Source of the DNA: Boesenbergia rotunda
Lineage: Eukaryota > Streptophyta > Magnoliopsida > Zingiberales > Zingiberaceae
Assembly: GCA_024364735.1 (NCBI GenBank)
Contig: JAGFNQ010000189.1
Location: 310,001-374,000 of the forward strand
Direction of reading: 5' to 3'
DNA length: 64,000 nucleotides
Within the stretch, counting starts at the first letter, position 1. Every line of letters begins with the position of its first letter. A program made the position numbers and the translations under genes. Below are positions 49,913-62,000 of the stretch, piece after piece. Below the pieces are notes generated by a model. The model was not told the DNA's origin. It was given only the letters and a program-made list of their open reading frames with translations, and did no database searches.

Positions 49913-50907
49913 TGATCCTGCCCTATCTTTGGCACCGTACGGACAGCCAACGTGGCAAACGGCCTGGCCAACTTCAGGGTCCACGTCATTGTACGGGTAG
50001 CCAGCTTGACAAACACCCTAGCCGGTCCCAGGGTCTCTGCCGGCCGGTCGGACTCAAGGCGGCCGGTCAGAATAAATGTAGCGGTTCATCCGGCCAGTCA
50101 ATCCCGGCCTGCCATCATAAGGTTATTATACCTCGTTTATCAGGGTACTTCCGCCCGGTTTCTACGCCCTCTTTCCCGGGTACTGCCGCCCGGCCACATA
50201 AGGGCCACACGCCTAATCGTTCGGGTGCATCCGCCCGACAACCCTTCACATACATAGTCCCCCAGGCTTGCACGCCCGGCGCCCACTCGGGCACTCTCTC
50301 CAGGAATCACCCAGGGATAACGACAAATTATACCTGCACCACCTGCAGATAACAGGCTGTCACCACTCGTAAACTGACACTCTCTGGCACGCCGCCCTGT
50401 CGCGCCGTTGGTGCCAGGCGGCGTCGGTCGGAGGTGTACGGAAACCGTTCTTTGTCCTCACATAAGACAAATAGCATACGACAAGGAATGTTGGCTAGCA
50501 GTCGACATAATCATACAATATTCCCCGACCAGTTCAGAGAATCCTGACACAGGTCAGACTTGGTCCTTTTCCTCGGCTATATAAGCCCCTCCCCTCCTCA
50601 TTATCAGGTACGTGCGAAGCCACTTGTCTACAGTGCTCCATTATTTTTCCTGTTCACCGGAGTACTGACTTGACCGTCGGAGTGCCTGGCCGGGGCGTTT
50701 CCCGGCTAGGTTGCTAACGGTCATCTTCCCCAGCAGGTCTACTTCCATTCGGTCGGCGGTTCACCAGGCGACATCTGTTTACGTCCAGTCGGAGGACACC
50801 CCCCACTCGCTGAGTCATTCTGAGCGAGGGCATCCAGTCAGCATTCACGTCATTCATCTCTACACCGTCATCCGGTTGCGGCCCCACTCCGCTCGGCGAC
50901 AGGATCA
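49913..50907 (+). mobile_element. Solo LTR with GTAGT target duplication
   Basis: Bounded by TGATCC at the left and GGATCA at the right (perfect 6-bp inverted ends). It is flanked by GTAGT on both sides (49,908-49,912 and 50,908-50,912). Length is 995 bp. It holds a TATA box (TATATAAG, about 50,577) and the CTTGACCGTCGGAGTGCCTG motif found in other LTRs of this window. No interior remains. Confidence 0.93.
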
Positions 50908-51251
50908 GTAGTAATACAACTTTTTGCGATGAGGATACTGTAAAAGTACATCTAGGTAGAAATAGTTTTGTTCTAAATTACTACAACTAGAATTATCATG
51001 GCAAGCCTTTGTTTGAGCAAATTAGATGATCCCGGGCCAGCTTGCGTGTAGCCTGGCCCGGCAGCCTGGCGCTCGGTCAAAAGAAGAGTGTCCAGTGGGT
51101 TGAACGAGCCCATTGGATAGAGGGTCAGTGGGCCTAGGCCCCCGTGGTTTCCATGTCAAGACCCACACAGCCCCGCAATGGCCTTCCCCTGAATTAGATG
51201 GTTTAAGACTTATCCAACCTCGGCTCCCCGCCAACACGGCGGGGATATGTT

Positions 51252-51520
51252 ACCCAGTGCCCCAGTCGGCGCCCTCATAGGCCCCCAGCCGGCCTCGTCA
51301 CTCAGTGCCCCAGTCGGCACCCTCATAGGCCCCCAGCCGGCCTCGTCACTCAGTGCCCCAGTCGGCACTCTCATAGGCCCCCAGCCGGCCTCGTCACTCA
51401 GTGCCCCAGTCGGCACCCCCATAGGCCCCAGCCGGCCTCGTCATTCAGTGCCCCAGTCGGCACCCTCATAGGCCCCCAGCTAGCTTCGTCGCTCAGTGCC
51501 TCAGTCGGCACAACCACTCT
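51252..51520 (+). repeat. 48-bp minisatellite in the left LTR
   Basis: Five full units and one degenerate unit of CTCAGTGCCCCAGTCGGCAC, then CCTCATAGGCCCCCAGCCGG, then CCTCGTCA. The period is a multiple of three, which explains long open frames on both strands. These are not genes. Confidence 0.93.
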
Positions 51521-52784
51521 CTGACACCGGACTACCAGAAGTTGTACGAGGTCGGCGCAGAACTTGGGTCATCCTGGTCATTGGTGGCGGATATCTCGCC
51601 GAGATATTGATATGCCTGCCACATCTTATCACCCGTACCTCGACCACATGCCCTGGTGTCAGACCGAGCGACGTCCAACGACGCCTACTTCTAAGTTGAC
51701 ATGGCCCCTTTCCTTAACACAGCATGTGCCACTTTACCCTGCCACCCCTGGACATGCCTTGCCTTGCCCTTGCTACACGACGGGAGGTGGCAGGGGGGCA
51801 GAACCTGTCATCTTTCTCGGCTACATATACTTCTCACTCCGCATTTCCCAGGTACGCGCGATAGTGTAATTTCGCTCACTCTGCATTTCCCAGGTACGCG
51901 CGATAGTGCAATTTCGCTACTGTTCTATTGCTCTCCATCGCCACTGTCATGTACTGACTTGACCGTCGGAGTGCCTGGCCGGGGACTTTTCCCGGCGGGT
52001 TCTAACGGTCTCTGTCTTGCAGGTTGGGAGCGCTCCATCTCGTCACGCCATCAGGTCATGGGCAGTAAGGGTGGTTATCATGGTGGAATACCACGGCCGA
52101 GACGGGGAAGGAGACGAAGACGAGGAGGCCATCGGAGAAGGCGGAGGGGAAAAGCTAACCGGGGAAAAGGAGTCGCTTAGGAGTCGCTGAGGGAAGGTCG
52201 GGGCGAGGCAGCTATTGCAACCCTAAGGGCACTCAAAGAGGTGAAGGACAACGAGTGGTTTCGAAGGCGTGAAGAGGAGCGCAGGCGAGGGGCCTCACTT
52301 ATGAAGGTAGGTGAGGGCGGCCAGCCGTCCGATGAGCGACTGAGAAGAACGTGCGACCCAGACAAAGCCGTCTGATCAGACTCGGGCAGTATTCGAGGCG
52401 ACGGAATACGGGGGTGTTAGAATGGTTGCAGTAGACAGCGGTTGGTCCTCCGAGGAGCGCACCAGGCTCGGACCAGGTTTGAGGTCCACTCAGTCGGACT
52501 GCGTGCCTCCTTCGACTAGACTTGAGGGAGATGCTTATGATCCCGGGCCAGCTTGCGTGTAGCCTGGCCCGGCAGCCTGGCGCTCGGTCAGAAGAAGAGT
52601 GTCCAGTGGGTTAAACGAGTCCAATGGGTTGAACGAGCCCGTTGGATAGAGGGTCGGTGGGCCTAGGCCCCCGTGGTTTCCACGTCAAGACCCACACAGC
52701 CCCGCAATGGCCTTCCCCTGAATTAGATGGTTTAAGACTTATCCAACCTCGGCTCCCCGCCAACACGGCGGAGGAGATGTTACC

Positions 52785-53140
52785 CAGTGCCCCAGTCGGC
52801 ACCCCCATAGGCCCCCAGCCGGCCTCGTCACTCAGTGCCCCAGTCGGCACCCTCATAGGCCCCCAGCCGGCCTCGTCACTCAGTGCTCCAGTCGGCACCC
52901 CCATAGGCCCCCAGCCGGCCTCGTCACTCAGTGCCCCAGTCGGCACCCCCATAGGCCCGCAGCCAGCCTCGTCACTTAGTGCCCCAGTCGGCACCCTCAT
53001 AGGCCCCTAGCCGGCCTCGTCACTCAGTGCCCCAGTCGGCACCCCATAGGCCCCCAGCCGGCCTCGTCACTCAGTGCCCCAGTCGGCACCCTCATAGGCC
53101 CCCAGCCGGCCTCGTTGCTCAGTGCCTCAGTCGGCACAAC
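52785..53140 (+). repeat. 48-bp minisatellite in the right LTR
   Basis: Seven full units and one degenerate unit of the same 48-bp sequence as in the left LTR, two units more. Units within one LTR are more alike than some unit pairs between LTRs at variable sites. Confidence 0.93.
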
Positions 53141-53782
53141 CACTCCCTGACACCGGACTACCAAAAGTTGTACGGGGTCGGCGTAGAACCTGGGTCATCC
53201 TGGTCATTGGTGGCGGATATCTAGCCGAGATATTGATATGCCTGCCACATCTTGTCCCCCGTACCTCGACCACATGCCCTGGTGTCAGACCGAGCGGCGT
53301 CCAACGGCGCCTACTTCTAAGTTGACAGGGCCCCTTTCCTTAACACAGCATGTGCCACTTTACCCTGCTGCCCCAGGACATGCCTTGCCTTGCCCTTGCT
53401 ACACGACGGCAGGTGGCAGGGGGGCAGAACCTGTCAGCTTCCCCGACTACATATTCTTCTCACTCCGCATTTCCCAGGTACGCGCGATAGTGCAATTTCG
53501 CTACTGTTCTATTGCTCTCCATCGCCACCGTCGTGTACTGACTTGACCGTCGGAGTGTCTGGCTGGGGACTTTTCCCGGCGGGTTCTAACGGTCTCTGTC
53601 TTGCAGGTTGGGAGCGCTCCATCTCGTCACACCGCCCCAGCGGCCTCGCCCCTTCGAAGACACATCCAGCTGTAAGGGCGTCCAACTCACTTCGCGATAT
53701 GATCATTAGGCATTTTGTCACTTTGTCATCTGACCCTATTGCTCTAGAGGAATCATCATCTAATGATGAATGTGGTTGATTA

Positions 53783-54711
53783 TTCGAATATAAATGAAAT
53801 ATTAACACATGAAGTTCATAACTACATGACATGTTAACTGCTAGTGAAAGAAAAAGTGTGGGAGGGCATTCCTTCTATTCATTCTCAATTATCAATTACT
53901 ACAAGGCTATTGAAATCCACTACGAAGCTTACGGATCCAAAGCCTCGCGTGAACCAGTGCGGTAGAGGAGATGGGGGAGGCCGTGAGGAGAAAGACAAGG
54001 GGGAAGATGGCTTCGATCGATGTCGGTGGCTCCGACCGACAGAGAACGGCGTCGGACTGGGCTTGAGTGTGGGCGAAGGAGACGCTGCTGCGATCGAGCT
54101 GTGGAGGAAGCGACGAGTGACTTAAGTAGTGGGAGTTTTGCACTTTGGTCCATCATGTTTGGGCATTTTGCAATTTCGTTCTTAGGGTTTAGAATTCCTT
54201 ATCCATCAACCCCTTAAAGTGTTTAATTTTTAACCAAGTTAACCCCCTAAATTCGTCCAAGAGCCTAGGAACTCTCGAACATGCCTGTGTAACCCTCCGA
54301 AAATTTTCAAGACCGAGTCAAAAGTGTCGGATTTAACAGTTTGTGATGCTCGATCACTCATGATATTGGAACGTCCCTGTGGCACCACGTGTTATAATGT
54401 AAGAAATGGCATGCACCTAGAGCGTAGTACAGACAGTGAGTGCATATTATGTCTGGCATAATGGTCAGGGGTCGATCTCCAGGAGGTGACGATCTACATT
54501 TTCGGTCCTATTATGCGCTTGTTGTTTGTGCACCTACATAAGCCTCTCTCTATATCCGTGGGTCCGTTTCTAGGGGCGGTTAAAGTAGCGGATCTATTTT
54601 TTAAAATAAAAATATTTTCAATACGAGAAATATAATAAAATATTAGTTTAATTTTTTTAATGAGATTTTTTATTGTTCAATTAGATAATGCACAAAAACG
54701 TGTTGTTTACA
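53783..54711. other. Mixed non-coding sequence
   Basis: Between the CACTA remnant and the lipase-flank fragment. It contains TTTTGCACTTTGGTCC-like repeat sequence near 54,130 and some GC-rich DNA, but no gene or boundary I can support. Confidence 0.5.
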
Positions 54712-54985
54712 TTTATATCAAATTTATATTGGTCCCTGCAATGGATAAGTTGGAAGAGATCATATATCAGTCCCTAATTCATGCACACCCACACGATTCA
54801 AACAACACGATGTATGCTTGGTGCGAAGTATTCAATTATGAATGAGATAAACAAAATAGGTTGGGACTATATTTTGTCAGAGAAAAATTCCAATTATATC
54901 TATAAATTTAACGTCAAAATTTAAAATGATAGCGTTTCATGTCTATAAGACAAAACGACATCACTAAACATGAGTGATGATGCCT
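54712..54985 (-). repeat. Orphan fragment of the lipase 5' flank
   Basis: AATTTATATTGGTCCCTGCA, then an AACGATGTATG-like stretch, AGAAAAATTCCAATTATATC, AACGTCAAAATTTAAAATGA and GCGTTTCATGTCTATAAGAC follow the same order as 45,754-45,960 and 62,285-62,490. No lipase coding sequence is beside it. Confidence 0.8.
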
Positions 54986-55850
54986 ACTAGACAATTCACC
55001 AGTGCGGATGAGGAGTGCAGAAGAAGTCATCGTCTAATCGCCAAGAAATTTCGCCGGCAAGATAGCTTGAGAATATGAACACGAGTTAGGAGGACGACCG
55101 GAGGGGTTCCGACGCAGTCACTCCGACGCTCAAGTCGGAGGTGGAGCTCAAAAGTAATTTGCAATAAAATAGTAGAAAGGTTGTTTGCCCATACCTGCCC
55201 TTAACAGGGGATGTACCTTTTTATAAGGTTGTAAGAGGACACCTGTCCTATATCTCATAATCTTCGCATACGTTACCTGAGAGGATAAAATTTAGAGTGC
55301 ATTAAGAGAGAATTATGATGATCGTTATATAGTGGAGCGTGTCCTTTGGAACCATTCTAGACCCATGTTCTCATAGTTGTTGTTATTACTCTGGGACTAG
55401 GATTCCTCTGCTGAGCTTAAGGCCTCCTATGAAGGGTCGTAGCTTGACAGTGTGAGTACGGGGGCCAGCCTGGGTTGCTACTAGAGGTCTAGAGCCCAAG
55501 GATCGGCCTGAGCCAACCTGACTCGGGGATGACCTAAGCTCGAGGGTGCGGCCTGAGTAGGAGTCCTGCTGAGTTCTAGTCGCGACCATGGATGGGATCT
55601 CTGTTCAAGGGCTCTGAGAGGGAGTTTGTCCTTGATACCAGACCTACTCCCCATGACTTCTGCTCGGGTTTTTGTGGAGGAGCTCGTCCTCATCTCGAGG
55701 TCTGACTCGAGCTCGAGTCGGGGCTTTTCCTGAAGATTGACACTTAAGGTATTTATACCCGATGATGTGGCCTCCTGAGCTGGGTTGCCCTATCTCGACC
55801 TAGCATCAATATGCTTTGTGATTTTTTAGTAAAGAAATTAAATAGTCACA
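54986..55850 (-). mobile_element. LTR-like remnant in reverse orientation
   Basis: The minus strand reads TCCGACTTGAGCGTCGGAGT (near 55,120) and GGTATAAATACCT-like sequence near 55,750, features of the LTRs seen elsewhere in the window. Edges are not defined. Confidence 0.45.
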
Positions 55851-55889
55851 AATGAAAGTATACATCAGGTAGGTAGCAAATTTCTAGAA

Positions 55890-57130
55890 TCGAATAGAGC
55901 GATAGAGGGGAAGATGGGGGGGAGGGGGGGGGTGAATATCGTGTTCGAAAAATCTTCGATTTGGACTTAGAACAATTACAAGTACGCAACATAAATAAGC
56001 ATAAGTAAAAGAAACACGGCTAACGCAGGTTTATTTTTACATAGTTTGGAGTCTGTGACGGCTCCTACTCTGAGGTCCACAGTCCTTGACCGTTTATTTT
56101 GGACAATTCTATCAATTCAGAAGATGTGTACGAAAGTTTTAAGTATAATGTAAGGCAAGTAACGAAGGTAACAATTATACCGACTACTAAGGATTAAGAA
56201 ACTTGGTGTGTCATTGTCGAAGCAGCTTTTCAACGTTGTCGGTAGATCTTTCATGCAGCGCACAAGAGCAAGAATTGTAGAAGAATTAATGTTCAGGCTT
56301 CTAGTGGAAGAACCCTTATATAAGGTCACTCGAGCGCCCGTATAGCCATCATGGGTATTCGTGTTGCTACGATCCGGCTGCTGCGTGATCCATGCTCGGT
56401 CCAAGCTTTATCCGCACTCGGGCACCTGATTGCTCTCGGGCGCCTGTGTTGCTGATGTGGAACCTCCACTCAGTGTGCGCCAACTCAGCCAAGCCCTGGC
56501 TGAGTCGAAGCCTCTTGGGTGCCTGTGTTCTCAGGTGCCTGACAGCCATTTAGGTGCCAGAGTGTCAGCAATCTGCCCTTTTGCTTAGCTGCAACACAAG
56601 ATTTGTATAGCAGAAATAAATTAAATATGTATGTATTTGACAGCCCGTGCTATCCGATCCTGACTTTTAGGTTTCGACCATAACCCGAGGTCGGACCGAC
56701 ATCTATTGTTCTCTATTCAGGGAAACGCGTCCTCACCTACTCTACTGAAGAAAATTACCTGTCGCCAACTGAAACCTCCGGTTGGACTTTTGCGCAGCCT
56801 TCGACGATTTCAAACTCGTGACATCCGTACCTCGATCCATCCCGACTCCTGTTCGTTGTCCTCACTCGGCTAAGTCTTCTGCCCAGTCCTCGACCAGGAC
56901 TTCGATGCCCAACCCCTAATCAGGTCTTCATGCCCAGCTTCACTCACCAGATCTTCGATGTTCAATCATCGACCAGGACTTCATAGCCAATGCAGATCAG
57001 GATTTCGTGCCTAGTTATACTCGAACTTTTCTGCACACTTAGTGAAATACATTAAATCACAAAATATACTTAACTTTGAACGCTATGCCTATATTAAAAT
57101 AAGGTTTGATCTAGTATTTCCGACCCCAAT
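55890..57130. mobile_element. Copia-like LTR remnant
   Basis: Begins with a G-rich start and GGGGGGTGAATATCG, as in the LTR starts at 33,762 and 40,741. It carries blocks of degenerate CCGGTC/CTTCGATGCCCA-type repeats near 56,880-57,000. No coding sequence. Confidence 0.5.
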
Positions 57131-58620
57131 AACAAATTTTCTAAAAAAGGACAATACAATAATAGAAAAATGCAACTTCGATCACTGAGCTTGATTATAT
57201 GTGTGAATTTGAATGAATTTGATCTCAGTCCTTAGTCGTCTTTGATTGATTAAGGATCAAGATTATTCAATATATATAAAACTTATTCGAATCCAATTGA
57301 GTATAAAAGTTTCTTTCTCTTTATCCTAGTCAATAAATTGTAAACCAGCTAATTAAGCAGAATCGAGCTCTGAAGTGTTTCAAGCAGAGTTGATAAAGTA
57401 ATCGACTCAAGTCGAGTCGAGTTTAAAATAAATTAAGTCTTTGAAATGATTATTTAAGCTTGTCTTAATTTATTTTTTTATGAGGTTAAGTTTATTTGAA
57501 ATTTGACTTAATCTTGGTTCGTTTAGATGTTATCGAGCTCTTAATTTAAGCATGACTTGATTCGTTTAAATGTTATCGAACTTTCAATTCAAGCTTGTTT
57601 GACTATTTGAAATTTTTACTTATTTGATTGGTTATTGAGCTTGATAATTCAAACTTATTTGTTTATTTTATTTTTTTATTAATTTAGCATGTTGATAAGA
57701 GTTTATTAATGAACATGGTTCGTGAATATTGTTCACGAATATTGTTCATGAACATTAATGGACTCAACACATTTGTTTTCAAATTTGTTTGTTTAGTTTA
57801 ATGAGATGATCAAACTTGTTTATTTAATTGATCTTGTGTATATTGAACGAACATAAATAAACTCTTACTAAACCGAATACCAAACTTATTCACGAATATT
57901 GATTCATTTACAACCCTACTAATTTGCCTAACAATCTACGAGAATGAAAGGAGAGATGCCCATAAAAGAATCTGAATTAACTATATATAATTGGGGTGGG
58001 GGCGGGGTGGGAGAATTGAAAATAAATAAAACATATATATATAATAATAATTGATCCGGCGTATCTCACTACGATGATGTGGCAACAAAAAAAACCACCC
58101 TGACATTTATCTAGAAATCTCATCATGTTGACGCGACGGTAGAATCCATCTCGACATAAAGAACGATGATGTTGAAATCTTTTCCTAAATTTCTTCCCAT
58201 ATCGTGACTATTTTCTATGTTCGAGAACTTCTCCCAGTATATTGCAATTAAAAGATTAAGCATACATATTAGAGAGTTTGACAGCATGATAAAAAAATGC
58301 AAAACAAAATATAAAATTACGGTGAAATCAACAACAGTCAAAATTCAGGGATGTCAAATGTTAAGCATGTCTAAGGACTTGAATCCCAAACATTCTAAGG
58401 CAAGAAATATAAAGATTGAAATTGAATAAGAGACAAGTAATATGCACACATAATATCATACATCATATACAATTTCGATATGTAAACCAACACAATAAAA
58501 CGACCAATCGGGATGATATGGGGTAAAAGGAAGATCCAAGGAGATATTAATGTTCTTTAATGCATGCTTTAAGAAGCACTAATGCCCGGCCCCCCTTTAA
58601 TACTTCGTAGAGGTGGATCC
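57131..58620. other. AT-rich non-coding DNA with a short hairpin repeat
   Basis: Contains diverged repeats of GTTTAGATGTTATCGAGCTC (57,510-57,620) and a stretch near 57,717-57,757 where GTTCGTGAATATTGTTCACGAATATT is nearly palindromic. No gene recognised. Confidence 0.5.
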
Positions 58621-58813
58621 TAATTAAGAAGGAGGGTAAGGAGAAAAAGGGCGGGGTGATTCCTCCTGCTCACGCCGGCGATAGCCGACCTTACCGCCGA
58701 CGGGTTCCCTTTTTCGGCTCTCCCTTTCTTTTTTCTCACGAAGATTCACGCCGCTGCCGAGATGGACGATCATGCCACTACCTCCATCATTGCATGACGG
58801 CATAGATACGGTC

Positions 58814-59165
58814 GGATCCGGCCTCCGATCGCTCCTACGATCCTCCTCCGGCACGGATCCGACCTCCGATCGCCCCTGCGATCCTCTTCCGATACGGATC
58901 TGGCCTCCGATTGCCCCTATGATCCTCCTCTGGTGCGGATCGATCTCTGATCGCCTACGATTCTCCTCTAGTGTGTATTTGGCCTCCGATCGCTCCTATG
59001 ATCCTCCTCTGGTGCGCATCTGGCCTTCGATCGCCCTTGCGATCCTCCTCCGGCATGGATCCGGCCTTCGATCGCCCCTGCGAACTTCCTCTGATGCGGA
59101 TCCGACCTCTAATTGTCCTTGCGATCCTCGTCCGGCGCGGATCTGGCCTTCGATCGCCACTGTCG
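58814..59165 (+). repeat. 41-bp minisatellite
   Basis: About eight and a half units of GGATCCGGCCTCCGATCGCT, then CCTACGATCCTCCTCCGGCA, then C. Units differ at several sites. The open frames over this region follow from the repeat and its low stop content. Confidence 0.9.
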
Positions 59166-59179
59166 GTCACCTTTGATAG

Positions 59180-59620
59180 AGATTCAAACAGATCCAGTCA
59201 GATCCGTCTACATCTAGCGATGATCCGCAGAGAACTAGCCACAGCCGGTCAGATTCGGCCACATCTATTGACGGTCCGTTGAGATCCGGGCTCATCCGGT
59301 CATATCCGGCCCATATCCGCCACTACCAGCGCCGATCCGCAGAGATTCAGCCATATTCAGCTACGATCCGTAGAGATCCGAACACATTCGGTTAAATTCG
59401 GTCATATCCTGCTACATCCTGTCAGATTCGGTCATATCCGATCAAATCCGGCCACATCCGGTGACTGTCCGCAGAGATCCGGGAACATCCAGTCAGATCC
59501 GGCCACATCCGGCTAATATCCGTCACTGTCGGCGCTGATCCACAGAGATCCAACCACATCCGGCGCAGATCCATTGTACCGTAGACGTTCCAATGCATAT
59601 CAGCTACATCCAATACCGAT
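59180..59620. repeat. Degenerate array of ATCCGG/CATCCGG-type short repeats
   Basis: CAGATCCGGCCACATCCGGT and variants recur with spacing of roughly 10-13 bp, together with a longer-range motif TGTCCGCAGAGATCCG every 60-120 bp. It follows the 41-bp array directly. Confidence 0.75.
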
Positions 59621-60527
59621 CCGATACAGATTGACTATCCTCGGCACAGATCTGCTACCGTTGTTATATTATGACTTTCTAGCCGTTACTCTATTTCAGT
59701 CTCTGAGCCGGATCATATTCCAACCTCTGAGCCACATTGCTACGTCTCGACCTTCGGTCTGCTCTTGCGAGCCTAGTATGCATTTACATGCAGCATTCAT
59801 TATTTATATACTCTATTACATTCTTGTCTGTCTGCTTTACGTACTCTACCGGAAACTGATTTGAACATCGGACGGTTGAAGGCCGGGATAACCTGGTCTT
59901 CTCTCTAATGTTTTGTTTGTCATTTCTATGTCTTCCAGCAACCTTATAGACGCCATTGACAGAAAACACTGCGATATCATTGACTTTATGAGCTTTACTT
60001 GGATTCAATCAACCTGGAAGACAGCCCACCTCTCCTCTTCTTTCGGGTCTTGATGACTTCATCAACATTCAGTATAGCTCATCGATGGCTCGTCGCTTGA
60101 GGAGTCCCGCCGCAAGATCACTTGATATGGAACATAGATACCCGATAGCACTCATTGTCTATTCATCATAGAACATAGTTCTTTAGTAGTGAAATTCATG
60201 AGCTACAATTGTATAATTGCTTAATCCTAAGTATATATACTACCTACACATCACAATTATCATAGAAATAAACGATTTGATCAATTACGACACGATTGAA
60301 TTACCATTGAGATATATGTACTGATGTATTTAGTGTCATTAGAGAGGTCGGAGTCAGCCATGCACGCATACTTTTATATTAGATAAATCATAAATACAAT
60401 ACAATACACACACATAGCAGGTATACATATACACGCATATATACATCTGCGCAGCATGCTGGATGCTTTATTTTAGATCAAGATAAGCCAGCCAGCTAGA
60501 TAGATAGATAGATAGGCCGAGCTGTAA

Positions 60528-61707
60528 CTAATTGTACGGCACCGGCCTCTCGTACCATTTGTCCTCTTTCGCATCGTACACCATCCCATGGTTTTTCTCT
60601 GCCCACCACTTCTCAATCACTTTATGCTCAGCCTTCAAATGCCCCGTTATCCTGTTCACCAGCGGGAGTCTCTTCTTCACTTCGTCGGAGTGGTTGTCGA
60701 ATCCCGTGGTCCATCCGGTCAGGGTGTGCAGAATCACTTGAAGCGCGTGCCACTGAGAATCTTCCCTTGCAGTTGATCTCCTTCGTAGTCTCCCTTTCTC
60801 TTCAAGAACGTCGATTCCTCAGAATTAATGTGCAAAATTACACCGGTGTCGACGTAGCCACCACACAGCGGCCAATGGGGGACAATGTCCATAGCATTGT
60901 TGATCCTCAGAACTTTTGTCTTCGGCAGTTTTGCCAATTCGACGTTGAACGCCTGGTTCCCGACTTTGGGGCATCGAACGCCACGGCGCATACCTGAATA
61001 TCCTTGCCGTCGATCTTGGACACTCCGCTCCTTGCTAGATCGAAAGCGCTGAGGACGGCGAGGGAGCCGCCGAGGCTGTGGCCGACGCAGATGACGGACG
61101 GATTCTCATCTTTGTACTTATTCAGGTACTCTGTTATCACAGTATGCAATTGCTCCTGGGCGCTGGGAATTTTTCCCAGAAGATTTTTCGTGGTGTAGAT
61201 GTCGTGCCAACCTTGCATGATCTCGACATTGTCCTGGCCGAATGGCACGAGAAGGACCTTGAAGTCCTCCAACGCTTCTAGCGGTCGGTCCGTGCCGCGC
61301 CACATGACGTAGATCTCGCGGCGGTGTGTTTTAGCGTAGAGGTCGTCGCTGGAGACGGCGACGTAGCCCATCCAGTTGGTCTCGTGCACCAAACCTAATG
61401 GCCGGGCTATGGTGGTGAAGAGGTAGCCGTCGATCTTGGGCACGACGTCGTGGACTACGTAATCGGCGGTTTCCTTGAAGAAGACTTGCTGGAGGATGCT
61501 TTCACGAGGGTAGCGGCACTTGCCGACGTGCTTGGACTGAACATCGTAAATGAAGGAGTCTTCGGCGATCTGCAAGAAGCTGCCACACCGGAGGAGGTGC
61601 TCGCGGAGGTCGGGGAGGAGCGGGGACAGTAGGCCGGACCAGTCGTTGGAGCCGAGGAGCTCCTCCCATGAGTGTGTTGCCGTTGCAGCTCCACCATTTT
61701 TCGCCAT
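60528..61707 (-). pseudogene. Class-3 lipase pseudogene (paralogue of 44,271-45,458)
   Basis: Starts MAKNGGAATATHSWEELLGS and matches the intact copy through GHSLGGS. Two single-base deletions break it. One is in a G run at about 60,967-60,971 (five G in copy 1, four here). The other is near 60,757-60,760 (GAGACATC in copy 1, GAGAATC here, plus strand). The reading continues in a second frame (60,734-60,991) and then a third (60,528-60,737). A 3-bp in-frame deletion lies between. The catalytic Ser remains, but the probable Asp and His now lie beyond the first break, so the product should be inactive. Confidence 0.92.
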
Positions 61708-61772
61708 TCTATTAGATTTGCTTCAATTGCAATCTTGGTGGTGTTGTGAATTGAGCGAGTGGGTCTGGGCAC

Positions 61773-61781
61773 GTATTTATT
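61773..61781 (-). promoter_or_regulatory. Altered TATA box of the lipase pseudogene
   Basis: The minus strand reads CAATAAATA where the intact copy has CTATAAATA, with the surrounding bases conserved. Confidence 0.65.
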
Positions 61782-62000
61782 GCCAGCCAGCCAGCCAGTG
61801 GACGAGCCGTTTCTATGTGTGGAAAATTAGACAGGGCAAATGCCACTGATCATATTAAAAAGTTTTTTATTTTTATTTTTATTAACTGTTATAATATTAT
61901 AATAAAATGGTCATAATAATTGCAAGTTTTTGCAAACTATTTTGTTTAAATTAATAAAAAAAATTTATATAAAATTATTCTATTTATTCTATGGATCGTC

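Larger units (their letters stand above)
51027..53705 (+). mobile_element. Rearranged short LTR retrotransposon with minisatellite-bearing LTRs
   Basis: The LTRs start at 51,027 and 52,538, both TGATCCCGGGCCAGCTTGCG. The left LTR is recognisable to about 52,045, the right to about 53,705 (ending TATGATCA). The interior is only about 490 bp, with a polypurine tract (CTTGAGGGAGATGCTTA) before the right LTR and an Arg-rich frame but no pol. The flanks are TTAGA and TTAGG, a 5-bp duplication with one mismatch. No clear primer-binding site follows the left LTR, so a deletion has probably removed its end and much of the interior. Confidence 0.8.
49800..53782 (+). pseudogene. CACTA/En-Spm transposase-associated domain remnant, split by two LTR insertions
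   Basis: Three exonic pieces, 49,800-49,912, 50,908-51,026 and 53,706-53,782, read in one frame when the two insertions and one copy of each target duplication are ignored. The pieces show FDGVKEFMNFAK, then NNCKC, then DEDTVKVHLGRNSF, then YHGKPLFEQ, then SDPIALEESSSNDECG. This order matches the transposase-associated domain of plant CACTA elements. A TAG interrupts the second piece and one expected Cys-Pro-Cys is degraded, so it was already dead or has decayed since. Confidence 0.75.

Noticed and set aside
49913..50352. 146-codon frame at the start of the solo LTR
   Set aside because: Starts at the LTR edge, has no domain and low-complexity composition.
51701..52180. 159-codon frame ending in an Arg/Gly-rich tail
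   Set aside because: Spans the end of an LTR and the short interior of the retroelement; at most a gag remnant.
52611..53010. Open frames of about 125 codons on both strands, Pro/Gly/Ala-rich
   Set aside because: They are the 48-bp minisatellite read in frame; the period is a multiple of three and no start context or domain is present.
58772..59282. Open frames of 103-134 codons rich in Arg, Ser and Pro
   Set aside because: They follow from the 41-bp array and its low stop-codon content, and several frames overlap.
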